From: JAQBYK01 sp964499425
Lineage (GTDB): Bacteria > Patescibacteriota > Gracilibacteria > UBA1369 > LOWO2-01-FULL-3
Assembly: GCA_964499425.1 (NCBI GenBank)
Contig: CAZCLD010000017.1
Coordinates: forward strand, 1-23,356
Length of the DNA: 23,356 bases
Direction: 5' to 3'
The translations under genes were made by a program, and so were the position numbers. The notes under the pieces are model-generated. The model did no database searches, had not been told where the DNA came from, and saw only the letters and a program-made list of their open reading frames with translations. Shown here piece by piece: positions 1-8,014 of the stretch (its first letter is position 1; each line of letters opens with the position of its first letter).

Positions 1-2154
1 CGCAAAGCGATAAACATCGCTAATTTTTGCTAACTCTTGCCACTGAGGCTGATCGATTCCAAGCTTATCCAACATTCCAGAAAACTTGTGTCTATTTTCT
101 GCGCGATCAATATTCTTGGCGTCAGTTCCAAGAATCCGAACATTCGCTCGCGCAAGTTTCATCGCCAAGTTATTGGGGACTTGGCCACCTGTAGAGACTA
201 CAACACCAGCCATACGATCTTCACTTTCGCCCATCTCAAATTCATAAATATCCAGAACCCTCTCAAGCGATAGTTCGTCAAAATATAGTTTGTCGCAAAT
301 ATCATAATCTGTTGAAACCGTCTCGGGATTATAATTAATCATGATGGTCTCGTAGCCTTCCTTCGCAACTGTTTGTGCGGCATTCACACAGCACCAGTCA
401 AATTCTACACTTGAGCCAATGCAATATGCCCCACCGCCAAGCACCACAACCTTCTTTCGTCTGCCTGCACTGACGTCATTTTTATCCCCATGATAAGTCA
501 CGTAGAGGTAGTTTGTATTTGCGGGATATTCCGCAGCCATAGTGTCGATTTGTTTGATGGAAGGAAGAATTCCCATCTTTTTTCGCTTTTCCCTAACGTC
601 CAATTCTTCTCGCCCAGCAATATAGCCAATTTGTTTGTCAGAAAAGCCTTTTTTCTTTGCTTCAAGCATTAAAGTAGAATCAATATCACGTGAACGCTTG
701 AGTTTCTTCTCCATATCCACGATGGTTTTCAACTTCTGAAGGAACCACCGGTCTATACCTGAGATTTTAGAGATTTTTTCAACTGTCCAGCCTCGTCTTA
801 GAGCATCTGCAATAACGAGGATCCTTTTGGGTGTGGGCTTCACAATGTCTTCCTGGATTTTGTCAGCCTTAATTTTGACATCTTCATTTGCAACCAACCC
901 ATGCAAGCCAACTTGTAGCATCCTCAGCCCTTTCTGCATAACTTCTTCGAAACTCCTACCCAAAGCCATAATTTCACCCACAGATTTCATCTCGGTCGTG
1001 ATTTCCTTTGAAACCATGCGGAATTTATTCAGATCCCAGCGGGGGATTTTCAAAGCCAAGTAGTCTAGAGCTGGCTCAAAACAAGCCGTAGTAGTTTTAG
1101 TTACAGCATTTTTCAATTCGGGAAGTGTATAACCAAGCGCCAATTTGGCAGCAACATGAGCCAAAGGATACCCAGTTGCTTTCGACGCCAAAGCGGATGA
1201 ACGACTCAGTCTAGCATTTACTTCTATAACGCGGTAATCCTCACTTTTAGGATCCAAAGCATATTGGATATTGCACTCACCAACTATTCCTAAATGTCTG
1301 ATGACCTTGATGGCAATTTCTCTCAGTCTATGATATTCACGGTTAGTCAGGGTTTGAGAAGGTGCCACAACGATGGATTCTCCGGTGTGAATGCCGAGTG
1401 GATCAAAATTCTCCATATTACATACAGTGATGCAATTATCTGCAGCATCACGTACAACTTCGTATTCAACTTCTTTCCATCCTTTCAAATTTTCTTCAAC
1501 CAAAACCTGAGGGCTATAAGCAAAAGCGGTATCCAACATTTTTGAAAGCTCCTTTTTATCATGAGCAAAGCCACTCCCCTTTCCACCGAGAGCAAAGGCC
1601 GCTCTTATGATCAGGGGAAAGCCAATCTTATCAGCTGCCTTTAGTGCAGATTCTTTTGTAGTACAAGCAATTGAGGTAGGCATTTTCACCCCAATCTTGG
1701 TTAATTCTTTGTTAAACAGGTCTCGATCTTCCGTTTTTTGAATAGTTTCAACGGGTGTACCCAAAACTCGTAGCTTGTATTTTTTCAAAATACCCTTTTT
1801 CCAAAGGTCTACTCCGCAATTTAGAGCGGTCTGCCCTCCAAAAGCCAGGAAAAGCCCATCCGGCTTCTCTTTGCGAATAACCTTTTCCACGAAATAGGCA
1901 TTCACCGGCAAAAAATAAATCTTATCAGCTAGCCCCCGCGAAGTCTGAATGGTCGCAATATTTGGATTCACTAAAACGGTCTCAATTTTTTCCTCTTTGA
2001 GGGCTTTTATTGCCTGGGACCCACTATAGTCAAACTCACCAGCCTCTCCAATTTTGAGTGCCCCACTGCCTAGAACAAGAACTTTTTTCACATCAGAAAA
2101 AGCGAAAACCTCTTTCCTAGAGGCCTTCTTTTTTTTCGTTTTGACTGCTGGCAT
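1..2154 (-). CDS. carB: Carbamoyl-phosphate synthase large subunit, partial (C-terminus beyond left edge)
   Basis: Makes carbamoyl phosphate from bicarbonate, ATP and glutamine-derived ammonia for pyrimidine and arginine synthesis. The frame is open from ATG at 2154 to base 1 (718 codons), against about 1070 residues in the family, so the end of the second ATP-grasp half and the allosteric domain are missing. It starts MPAVKTKKKK, then the first pre-ATP-grasp motif LGSGALKIGEAGEFDYSGSQ, NPNIATIQTS, AFGGQTALNCG and the ATP-grasp stretch RAAFALGGKGSG. The second half begins at VVLGGGAYCIGSSVEFDWCC and contains STGGQVPNNLA. The wording (GSGALKIGEAGEFDYSGSQ, GGQxPNNLA) is closer to the Bacteroidetes/eukaryotic CAD style than to E. 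coli CarB; this is from memory. It lies 58 nt after nrnA and has its own promoter-like sequence. No clear Shine-Dalgarno precedes the ATG. Confidence 0.96.
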   Translation of the reverse strand, partial: MPAVKTKKKKASRKEVFAFSDVKKVLVLGSGALKIGEAGEFDYSGSQAIKALKEEKIETVLVNPNIATIQTSRGLADKIYFLPVNAYFVEKVIRKEKPDGLFLAFGGQTALNCGVDLWKKGILKKYKLRVLGTPVETIQKTEDRDLFNKELTKIGVKMPTSIACTTKESALKAADKIGFPLIIRAAFALGGKGSGFAHDKKELSKMLDTAFAYSPQVLVEENLKGWKEVEYEVVRDAADNCITVCNMENFDPLGIHTGESIVVAPSQTLTNREYHRLREIAIKVIRHLGIVGECNIQYALDPKSEDYRVIEVNARLSRSSALASKATGYPLAHVAAKLALGYTLPELKNAVTKTTTACFEPALDYLALKIPRWDLNKFRMVSKEITTEMKSVGEIMALGRSFEEVMQKGLRMLQVGLHGLVANEDVKIKADKIQEDIVKPTPKRILVIADALRRGWTVEKISKISGIDRWFLQKLKTIVDMEKKLKRSRDIDSTLMLEAKKKGFSDKQIGYIAGREELDVREKRKKMGILPSIKQIDTMAAEYPANTNYLYVTYHGDKNDVSAGRRKKVVVLGGGAYCIGSSVEFDWCCVNAAQTVAKEGYETIMINYNPETVSTDYDICDKLYFDELSLERVLDIYEFEMGESEDRMAGVVVSTGGQVPNNLAMKLARANVRILGTDAKNIDRAENRHKFSGMLDKLGIDQPQWQELAKISDVYRFA

Positions 2155-2182
2155 TAGGTTTTATGAGCGTCTTATCTTTGGG

Positions 2183-2211
2183 ATTCTAAGAGAAAAAATC
2201 CTGCCTGTCCA
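2183..2211 (-). promoter_or_regulatory. Predicted sigma70-type promoter of carB
   Basis: On the minus strand, TGGACA (2211-2206) and TAGAAT (2188-2183) are 17 nt apart, each 5/6 to consensus. Transcription would start near 2176, leaving a leader of about 22 nt before the carB ATG. The -35 overlaps the region just after the nrnA stop codon, so carB may be read both from here and from upstream. Confidence 0.55.
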
Positions 2212-2212
2212 G

Positions 2213-3229
2213 CTAAAACCTCAGCTCTGTGCCATGAGCATCGCCCCTATCTCCTTCCGGCATTATTTTCCAGGTCATGACAGGCTTCAAGACACCCTCA
2301 ACCCCAAACCCACTGGCCTTGGGATGGCCACCGCCTCCCCACTTGGAGGCGACTTCCGACAGATTCACATCTTCTCTTTGAGTCCGCAAAGACCCCTTCA
2401 CCAAGCCCTTTTCATCTTCACTCAAGAGAACACAGTACTTCGAATCCGGTACTGCGTTCAGAAAGTCGATAGCACCACCGGTATCTTTTGAAGAAGCCCC
2501 ACTAGACTCATAATCACTACGCCCAACGGCAGAAACAGTCACGCCCTCCTCATTCACATAGGCCTTTTCCAAAATACGACCCCAAAGTCGCAGCCTATTG
2601 ACGGGAGTCGTATGGAACAACTCTTTAGACACTTTTTTCAAATCTGCTCCTCTAGACATTAGCTTCCCAGCAATTTTGTAAACTTCACAGGTCGTATTTG
2701 AGTGCATCATTCCTCCTGTATCAAAATAAATCCCGTGCAGAAGACACGTAGCAATGTCGCGAGTAATTGGCCAATCACAGAAATTTAAGAATTTGTACAT
2801 AATCATGGCAGTACTACAGGCGTCGACATCAACTGGATTAATAGTTCCAAAATTTTCGTTAGAAACATGGTGGTCAAAGTTTACGAAAGGCTTATCTCCC
2901 TCCAGAAGTTCGGGCTTGGTCTCAGCAAAGGCCACCAGTTTAAGCGCTCCACAATCTACACTGCAGATGATGTCAAAATCTGTGTAGTCAAAATCGTCGA
3001 CAAATGTATCGCCTTTTTTTAGCCAGAGGCTGTTAAATGGAACTGGGTCTACACAGGCGCTAAACACCTCTTTGTCCAGGGCCTCTAAGGCTAATCTCAA
3101 GCCCAAGTTGCTACCTACCGCATCTCCGTCGGGACTTCTATGCGAAATAATGCAGATCCTCTGAGCATCCAAAAAGACTCTCCTAGCCTTTTGAAATTCC
3201 ACGCGTACTTTTTCAGAAATTTGGGCCAT
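2213..3229 (-). CDS. nrnA: DHH/DHHA1 phosphoesterase, NrnA-like (oligoribonuclease / pAp phosphatase family)
   Basis: Members of this family degrade 2-5 nt RNA fragments, pAp or cyclic dinucleotide products in the cytoplasm with Mn2+. The 338-residue length is typical. Visible motifs are SHRSPDGDAVGSN (residues 29-41, His30/Asp34/Asp36 metal ligands), VDCG (91-94), FDHHVSN (118-124, the DHH motif), FDTGGM (169-174) and the DHHA1 substrate motif GGGGHPKASGF (298-308). Metal-site residues look intact, so it should be active; which substrate it prefers cannot be read from sequence. It is divergent from queG and upstream of carB. A TATAAT box ends only 4 nt before the ATG, so the mRNA may be leaderless. 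Confidence 0.92.
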   Translation of the reverse strand: MAQISEKVRVEFQKARRVFLDAQRICIISHRSPDGDAVGSNLGLRLALEALDKEVFSACVDPVPFNSLWLKKGDTFVDDFDYTDFDIICSVDCGALKLVAFAETKPELLEGDKPFVNFDHHVSNENFGTINPVDVDACSTAMIMYKFLNFCDWPITRDIATCLLHGIYFDTGGMMHSNTTCEVYKIAGKLMSRGADLKKVSKELFHTTPVNRLRLWGRILEKAYVNEEGVTVSAVGRSDYESSGASSKDTGGAIDFLNAVPDSKYCVLLSEDEKGLVKGSLRTQREDVNLSEVASKWGGGGHPKASGFGVEGVLKPVMTWKIMPEGDRGDAHGTELRF

Positions 3230-3233
3230 TTTT

Positions 3234-3263
3234 ATTATAAAGGAATAAATCTTATATTGCCTG
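3234..3263 (-). promoter_or_regulatory. Putative promoter of nrnA, possibly leaderless
   Basis: A perfect TATAAT (3239-3234, minus) lies 4 nt before the ATG, with a weak CAGGCA -35 (3263-3258) at 18 nt. Start of transcription would fall on or next to the start codon. No Shine-Dalgarno is visible. The -35 match is poor, so confidence rests on the -10. Confidence 0.4.
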
Positions 3264-3333
3264 AACCTGAAAAGGAAGACTTAGAAACAAAAATCAGTTG
3301 CAAAGTAAGGGCTGATATTTCAGCATAGGTTTG

Positions 3334-4458
3334 ATGAATAGAAAAAGGATCGGCAACAAAACGGCATTATTTCAGGCCAAAATAGAGGAGAGGGCCAAAT
3401 TGATAGGATTTGACTTAGTCGGATTTTCTCCGGCTCGTATAGCCCCGAAATATTTAGAAGTTTTTGATCGTTGGCTTGATGATGGGAATGAAGGACAAAT
3501 GAGTTACATGCGAAAAATCGAAAAGCGCAGAGATCTAAGGAAAATCTTACCCGGAGCAAAATCAGTGATTGTGCTGGGGACCAATTATTATAGGCCTCAA
3601 GCAAAATTAAAGGCCAACTATGGAAAGGTCGCTCGTTACGCCTACGGCCGCGATTATCACAAAATCATAGGAAAGAAGTTAAAACAGTTAGAAAAATTCA
3701 TTCAAGAATTGGAGAGTGATCGCGCAATTATCCGGGAGACCCCAGGCACCTCAGTCGCCCCCCATTCTTGCTCGACCCCAGTCACCCCTGCTTCCACCCC
3801 CATTACAAAATCATACATCGACACTGGCCCCATCCTCGAACGAGCTCTTGCCGAACAAGCCGGACTTGGGCGTATAGGAAAAAATTCCTGCCTAATAACC
3901 AAGGAATTTGGGTCCTGGATATTCTTGTCAGAGATTATTACTACAGTGGGTCTTGTTTCTAAGCACTGCCTTCCTAGGAAGGCGGGGATTTTGCCGCTTT
4001 CTCGCTGGTCCGACCCGGCCCAACCGCCTGCAAATGTATGCGGCAACTGCACCCGTTGCATCGATGCTTGCCCCACCGGGGCCATCATTGCCCCTGGGGT
4101 AATAGATACTCGCCTATGTATTTCCTACCTCACAATAGAAAACAAAGACAAGATTCCTCCTAAACTTGCCAAAATCATCAAAAAAACCAAGCGCATATAT
4201 GGCTGCGACATATGCCAGGAAGTCTGCCCGCACAATGAAGCGCGCCAAAAATCAATCAAAGCAGCGTCGGCTAATCCAATCCACCGAGCACTTACTCTTC
4301 CCCGTATCGCTGGCTCACAACTTTCAGCTAAAAAAATTGCCTCCATCAAAAACGATGAGCAATTCCTACAAGCCTTTGCTGGCTCACCCCTCATGCGCGC
4401 CAAAAAAGAAGGACTGAAGAGGAATGTAGAAATTCTTACACTAAAAGGCCAAAAGTGA
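3334..4458 (+). CDS. queG: Epoxyqueuosine reductase, with two unusual insertions
   Basis: Last step of queuosine synthesis in tRNA: reduces epoxyqueuosine to queuosine using cobalamin and two [4Fe-4S] clusters. Diagnostic motifs are IDTGPILERALAEQAGLG-RIGKNSC, the first ferredoxin-type cluster CGNCTRCIDACPTGAI, RLCISYLTIE and the second cluster GCDICQEVCPHN. ATG at 3334 is chosen; a TTG directly before it is less likely. Two stretches look extra compared with the family as I remember it: about 25 residues rich in Pro/Thr/Ser before the IDTGP motif (near 3735-3815), and about 15 residues before the first cluster, whose DNA contains a perfect 16-bp palindrome. Both are C-rich at DNA level. Reading frame and all cluster cysteines are kept, so the enzyme is probably functional. 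It ends at a strong terminator. Confidence 0.95.
   Translation: MNRKRIGNKTALFQAKIEERAKLIGFDLVGFSPARIAPKYLEVFDRWLDDGNEGQMSYMRKIEKRRDLRKILPGAKSVIVLGTNYYRPQAKLKANYGKVARYAYGRDYHKIIGKKLKQLEKFIQELESDRAIIRETPGTSVAPHSCSTPVTPASTPITKSYIDTGPILERALAEQAGLGRIGKNSCLITKEFGSWIFLSEIITTVGLVSKHCLPRKAGILPLSRWSDPAQPPANVCGNCTRCIDACPTGAIIAPGVIDTRLCISYLTIENKDKIPPKLAKIIKKTKRIYGCDICQEVCPHNEARQKSIKAASANPIHRALTLPRIAGSQLSAKKIASIKNDEQFLQAFAGSPLMRAKKEGLKRNVEILTLKGQK
3968..3983. repeat. Perfect 16-bp palindrome inside queG
   Basis: GCCTTCCTAGGAAGGC reads the same on both strands. It lies in the segment coding an apparent family-atypical insertion (residues around HCLPRKAGILP) just before the first Fe-S cluster of QueG. Confidence 0.85.
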
Positions 4459-4495
4459 TACAATAAAAGTGTATCAGGTTGGTGGTGAACACGCT

Positions 4496-4526
4496 AAAAA
4501 GGGCCCCGTTATGTGGGGCCCTTTAT
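4496..4526. terminator. Bidirectional Rho-independent terminator between queG and the tRNA-like gene
   Basis: A-run, then 10-bp stem AAAGGGCCCC / GGGGCCCTTT with a 7-nt loop (4508-4514). On plus it is followed by TTTA and would end queG. On minus it is followed by a run of five T and would end the tRNA-like transcript, whose CCA lies 10 nt upstream of it. Confidence 0.85.
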
Positions 4527-4535
4527 GCATCCAAG

Positions 4536-4605
4536 TGGTGGAACCACCGGGAGTCAAACCCGGACCACCAACGTACCAGGCTAATAGTGTAACCGTACTG
4601 GCCCC
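4536..4605 (-). tRNA. tRNA-like gene, possibly tRNA-Thr(GGU), with a drastically reduced D-arm
   Basis: The 3' half is convincing: T-stem CCGGG/CCCGG around loop TTTGACT, then TGGTTCC, discriminator A and encoded CCA. The 5' strand GGGGCCA pairs with TGGTTCC over all 7 bp (two G-U pairs). Between them are only 35 nt instead of about 41. The best fit gives an anticodon loop CTGGTAC (anticodon GGU, Thr) on a weak stem TTAGC/GTTGG with three G-U pairs, and a D-arm of only GTA-CGGT-TAC. The T-loop has U where C56 is almost universal. An alternative fold pairs CCAGTACGGTTA with the following TAGCC..GTAC..TGG into one long hairpin, which would make it a tRNA-mimic or decayed tRNA. A strong terminator follows, supporting transcription. 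Identity is uncertain. Confidence 0.45.
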
Positions 4606-4728
4606 AAAGCACTCCGATGCTCATCAGTCATAGCAAACAAACATTAAATTTTTATTAAAAGAACTTAAATTATTTCTAAACTCTGCTAAACTCAGCTCGA
4701 CGTTCTTTAAATAAGCAGCTCTTTCCGA

Positions 4729-4804
4729 GGCGCCATGGCCAAGTGGTTAAGGCAGCGGTTTGCAAAACCGTTATTCGCCGGTTCAAATCCGGCTGGCGCC
4801 TCCA
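4729..4804 (+). tRNA. tRNA-Cys (anticodon GCA), CCA encoded
   Basis: A full cloverleaf is visible: acceptor GGCGCCA/TGGCGCC, D-arm GCC..GGC with GTGG in the loop, anticodon stem GCGGT/ACCGT with loop TTGCAAA (anticodon GCA), variable TATTC, T-stem GCCGG/CCGGC with loop TTCAAAT. Discriminator U73, the hallmark of tRNA-Cys, is followed by genomic CCA. Confidence 0.97.
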
Positions 4805-4817
4805 AAAATTGAAGTGA

Positions 4818-4864
4818 CGGTTTGCAACCCGCCTCCGGCGGGCAAGATCCGGCTGGCGCCTCCA
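4818..4864 (+). repeat. Degenerate partial copy of the tRNA-Cys 3' half
   Basis: Fourteen nt after the tRNA-Cys gene, CGGTTTGCAA (4818-4827) repeats the anticodon arm (4756-4765), and ATCCGGCTGGCGCCTCCA (4847-4864) repeats the exact last 18 nt of the tRNA including CCA (4787-4804). Between them the sequence has diverged into a CCCGCC-TCC-GGCGGG hairpin. It cannot fold as a tRNA. A repeated tRNA 3' end is the usual footprint of tRNA-targeted integration, but no integrase or cargo is here, so a local duplication is equally possible. Confidence 0.8.
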
Positions 4865-4920
4865 TTACGAAGAGGAAGCGAGAGTGGCGAGCACTCCCAT
4901 TTTGTATCGCCCCGGCTGCC

Positions 4921-5814
4921 TTAAGGCATAAGATCTCCCACATCATAATGCTTCACCTCGTCCACAAGCTCGGTCGATACTCCTTCACGACTCTTCTGCA
5001 GTGACATAAAATCCTTCTTCTCCTTATTCTCATACAAAACGCCGCAATAAATCTCTTTATCCATGTCTTCAACAAGCTTACGCGCTGCCCAAATATCACT
5101 GCGATCATAACCTTGTAATTCCTTGATGTCTCTCACTCTCTGCGCATACCACGCATCAGGAGTAGTTTTATTGTAGGTTGGACAAGCTTGCAAAACCTCC
5201 ACATATGCGAAACCTTTGTGCTTTAAAGCTGCCTGAAAAATCGAAGTCATATGGTCCACGTCTCCCGAAAAAGAACGTGCCACAAACGAAGGCTCCAAAC
5301 TCAAAACAAACTGCAGGGTGTTAATCGGGTCGATAACGACACCGTCTGGAGTGCCAGACATCTTGGCTCCACAGCGGGTAGTCGAAGAAGCCTGCCCAAC
5401 AGTTAACCCATAATTCTCATTATTGTGATGAACAAATAACATCGGATAATCGTTGCGGACACCATGCACAAGGTGATTAACTCCCTCGCTAAAAGTCGCA
5501 CCATCTCCGGCGAACGCGATAACTTTCATGCGTTGATTAGCCACGGCACACCCCGCCGCCACACTAATAGCTCGCCCATGCAATCCGTGGATAGTCGTAG
5601 CCGCAATCTTGTCAGAAGCATTCCCATTACATCCAATGTCAAAGCACATCATAAAATCACGTCGCCCATAATCCTCCAAGACCAAAGCCCGCGTCATCGC
5701 ATTCAAAATCCCGTAATTGCCACAATTACTGCACCAAGTAATGACCTTATCAGTCTCGTACTTAAGGAAATCTTTGGATTTCGCTACTAAATTGTCTCTA
5801 GTTTTTTTGTCCAT
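4921..5814 (-). CDS. korB: 2-oxoacid:ferredoxin oxidoreductase, beta subunit
   Basis: TPP-binding half of an enzyme that oxidatively decarboxylates a 2-oxoacid (2-oxoglutarate or pyruvate type) to acyl-CoA and passes electrons to a low-potential carrier. Cys28, Cys31 (WCSNCGN), Cys62 (DIGCNG) and Cys211 (QACPTYN) match the spacing of the four ligands of the single [4Fe-4S] cluster in two-subunit OFORs. The TPP/Mg motif is GDGATFSEGVNH (103-114) continuing to NNENYGLTVGQ. Length 297 is typical. Its ATG lies 17 nt inside the end of korA, preceded by AGAAGA, so translation is probably coupled. Substrate cannot be assigned from sequence alone. Confidence 0.92.
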   Translation of the reverse strand: MDKKTRDNLVAKSKDFLKYETDKVITWCSNCGNYGILNAMTRALVLEDYGRRDFMMCFDIGCNGNASDKIAATTIHGLHGRAISVAAGCAVANQRMKVIAFAGDGATFSEGVNHLVHGVRNDYPMLFVHHNNENYGLTVGQASSTTRCGAKMSGTPDGVVIDPINTLQFVLSLEPSFVARSFSGDVDHMTSIFQAALKHKGFAYVEVLQACPTYNKTTPDAWYAQRVRDIKELQGYDRSDIWAARKLVEDMDKEIYCGVLYENKEKKDFMSLQKSREGVSTELVDEVKHYDVGDLMP

Positions 5815-7525
5815 CTATAAATTCTTCTAAATCATTAATAAAAAATGACCGCCCGTCATACTTTAACAAACGATCCGCAAACTTTACGCCGAGAGCATTC
5901 TCAATTAGCACACCAAGCTGCCCCTGCATATTCCCCTCAATTAAACAAACATTGTCATTTTCAGAAAAGAATTTCTCACAGGCAGCCGTTTTCAGAGGCC
6001 AGAGATATGAATAGTGTAAGAAATTCACCTTTTTCCCACGCTCAGCATACTCCTCAATGACATCTAACATCACATTCTTGCTGCTCCCCCATCCAACAAA
6101 AGAAATATCCGCCCCAGAGAGGTCCCCATAGATCTCCGGTTCCGGCAAAGCCTCCTCAATCAGAGCCATCTTTCGCATCCTTTTCTCGGCCATTGCCTTG
6201 CTGGGCTCAGCGTCCTCGCAAAGAGAGCCATCCTCCGTGTGTTCATCGCTATTAGCATAGTAATAGGCGTCACTTGTGCCCGGATTCCAGCGCTTAGACA
6301 GGCCGCTTTCGGTAACACGGTAGCGATCAGCATTCTCCAAGTTCTCAAGCTCAGATTCCCCAACAAGACCCCTCTCAACAGGAATCTTCCCCTGCTCAAA
6401 CATCGGGATAGTCCAATTCGTCTCGGCAATCCCTTTTTCAGTCAAAACAATAACAGGACTTTGAAATTTTTCAGCAATATTAAAAGCGTGCTGTATCAAA
6501 TCAAAACAACTATCCGGATCACTACAACCGATAACACATCTAGGAAACTCTCCATGAGAAGAATAAATCGCCAAATTCAAGTCTCCTTGGCACGTCCAAG
6601 TTGGCATCCCCGTAGCTGGTCCAGGCCGCTGAGCAATGACTGTAACCAAAGGACACTCAATTATTCCCGCCAGAGAAACAGTCTCGGTCATAAGGTCATA
6701 GCCTCCTCCAGAGGTAGCGGTAAACGCGCGTGTTCCCATTAACATTGACCCCAAAGCCATATTTGCAACACTTATCTCGTCCTCAACTTGCTTTACCAGC
6801 ATGTTGGTCTTATTAGCATAAACCGCCAAATGATTGAGAATACTACTCGCAGGACTCATCGGATAGGCATAATAAGCGCGGCATCCACCATGGATGGCAC
6901 CTAGAGCAATAGCTTTATTCCCATCCATCATAATGGTCTCAGGGACAGACGAAGGGATTTCCAAATCCAAAACCTTATCTACTCCATCAAAACCTGCTTT
7001 CAAACACTTAAGGTCAATTTCCAAAAGCTTTGGCTTCGATTTGAACTTCTCCTCAACAGCAGCAGCGATATCCTTGTATTTTAAGCCAAGGGTCTTCCAC
7101 AGCATCCCAATCAAAACCACATTCACCATAAGCACATTTCCCCCATTCTCTAGAGCGATAGTACGTGCTGGCTGATTAACAATTTTTGTTCCTCTCTCCT
7201 CAGCCTTTGTAAGAACATCTTTGACGCCAATAGCTCTTTCAGTCCCATGAACCAAAACGCCATCATCCTTCAAACAGTCAAAATAAGTCTGCAAACTTAA
7301 TAGGTCCACACTCATCATTGCGTCAACCTTCTCGCGCAAAGACCAAATCGGCTTATCGCTAACATCAATATTAAAACAGGCGTGACCACCTTTAATCACA
7401 GAAGGATATTCCCGTTCTGCCACCACGTAGAAACCAAGAGCTTTCAGCGCTTTTATAATTATCTCGCCAGTACTCAAAATGCCGCCGCCACTGGCTCCTG
7501 CAATTTTTATCCCAAATCGTTTCAT
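5798..7525 (-). CDS. korA: 2-oxoacid:ferredoxin oxidoreductase, fused gamma-alpha subunit
   Basis: Partner of the beta subunit. Residues 1 to about 190 are the gamma domain (GASGGGILSTGEI near the start, EREYPSVIKGGHACF at 38-51). From about 200 comes the alpha pyrimidine-binding domain, with YPMSPAS at 221-227 in the place of the family's YPITPS motif, then EDEISVANMALGSMLMGTRAFTATSGGG-type sequence and a C-terminal domain. The fused gamma-alpha order and 575-residue length fit two-subunit OFORs as in Sulfolobus and many bacteria. The change YPITP to YPMSP is a variant at a substrate-side motif. ATG overlaps the flavodoxin stop as ATGA. Confidence 0.92.
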   Translation of the reverse strand: MKRFGIKIAGASGGGILSTGEIIIKALKALGFYVVAEREYPSVIKGGHACFNIDVSDKPIWSLREKVDAMMSVDLLSLQTYFDCLKDDGVLVHGTERAIGVKDVLTKAEERGTKIVNQPARTIALENGGNVLMVNVVLIGMLWKTLGLKYKDIAAAVEEKFKSKPKLLEIDLKCLKAGFDGVDKVLDLEIPSSVPETIMMDGNKAIALGAIHGGCRAYYAYPMSPASSILNHLAVYANKTNMLVKQVEDEISVANMALGSMLMGTRAFTATSGGGYDLMTETVSLAGIIECPLVTVIAQRPGPATGMPTWTCQGDLNLAIYSSHGEFPRCVIGCSDPDSCFDLIQHAFNIAEKFQSPVIVLTEKGIAETNWTIPMFEQGKIPVERGLVGESELENLENADRYRVTESGLSKRWNPGTSDAYYYANSDEHTEDGSLCEDAEPSKAMAEKRMRKMALIEEALPEPEIYGDLSGADISFVGWGSSKNVMLDVIEEYAERGKKVNFLHYSYLWPLKTAACEKFFSENDNVCLIEGNMQGQLGVLIENALGVKFADRLLKYDGRSFFINDLEEFIDGQKN

Positions 7526-7971
7526 AATTTTTCAGAAATTTTCTCGGCCCACCTCTCGACAAATCCTTGTTCGATCAAAGGTAATGGATTTTTCGAAATC
7601 CGCAAGGGCATGTAAAGCATCTCAGCCTCTTTCTCTTTAAGAAAGTCCATCAAAATTTTGGCTGACTCAAGGTGATAATCCCGGTCATACTTTGGATCAC
7701 CCAGGCCAATTACTGCACATCTGTGCCCTTTCAGGTCAGTTTCACGCAATTTCCACAAAAACCTCTCAAAATGCTTCTCCAATTCGCCTATTCCATAAGT
7801 TGGACAAGCCAAAATCAGAGCGTCATATTCTCCCACATCAGGGGGCTCAGTTTTGAGCGTATCAAAAATTTCAACATCATGCCCCTTATCTGTGAGTACC
7901 GCCTGCACTTCTTCACAAATAAGTCGTGTATTCCCGCCAACACTCCCATATACAATTTTCACTTTAGCCAT
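7522..7971 (-). CDS. Flavodoxin, co-encoded with KorAB
   Basis: Small FMN electron carrier of 149 residues. The phosphate loop is YGSVGGNTR (8-16; usual flavodoxin form is GSxTGNT), the first flavin-side loop is CPTYGIGELEKHF, and the third is GLGDPKYDRDYH. The start at MAKVKIVYG is chosen because the 24 residues of the longer frame upstream precede the conserved first strand. The stop overlaps korA's start by 4 nt, which makes it a good candidate for the direct electron acceptor of KorAB in place of ferredoxin; that is inference. The gap to the upstream adenosyltransferase gene is 43 nt, so the four genes probably form one operon. Confidence 0.9.
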   Translation of the reverse strand: MAKVKIVYGSVGGNTRLICEEVQAVLTDKGHDVEIFDTLKTEPPDVGEYDALILACPTYGIGELEKHFERFLWKLRETDLKGHRCAVIGLGDPKYDRDYHLESAKILMDFLKEKEAEMLYMPLRISKNPLPLIEQGFVERWAEKISEKL

Positions 7972-8014
7972 GCGCAAAGGATAGTAAAAAGTGCGTAAAA
8001 AAGCCAGGGATGTG

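Noticed and set aside
2054..2491. Plus-strand 145-codon open frame
   Set aside because: Antisense to the nrnA and carB coding ends; composition is that of a shadow frame.
4455..4476. TGATAC/GTATCA hairpin at the queG stop codon as a terminator
   Set aside because: Only 6 bp and no T-run; the strong hairpin at 4496-4526 fits better.
4536..4620. tmRNA or acceptor piece of a split tmRNA
   Set aside because: Acceptor and T-arm look tmRNA-like (GGGG..., ...CCACCA), but no tag-coding frame or conserved 5' tmRNA region is present nearby.
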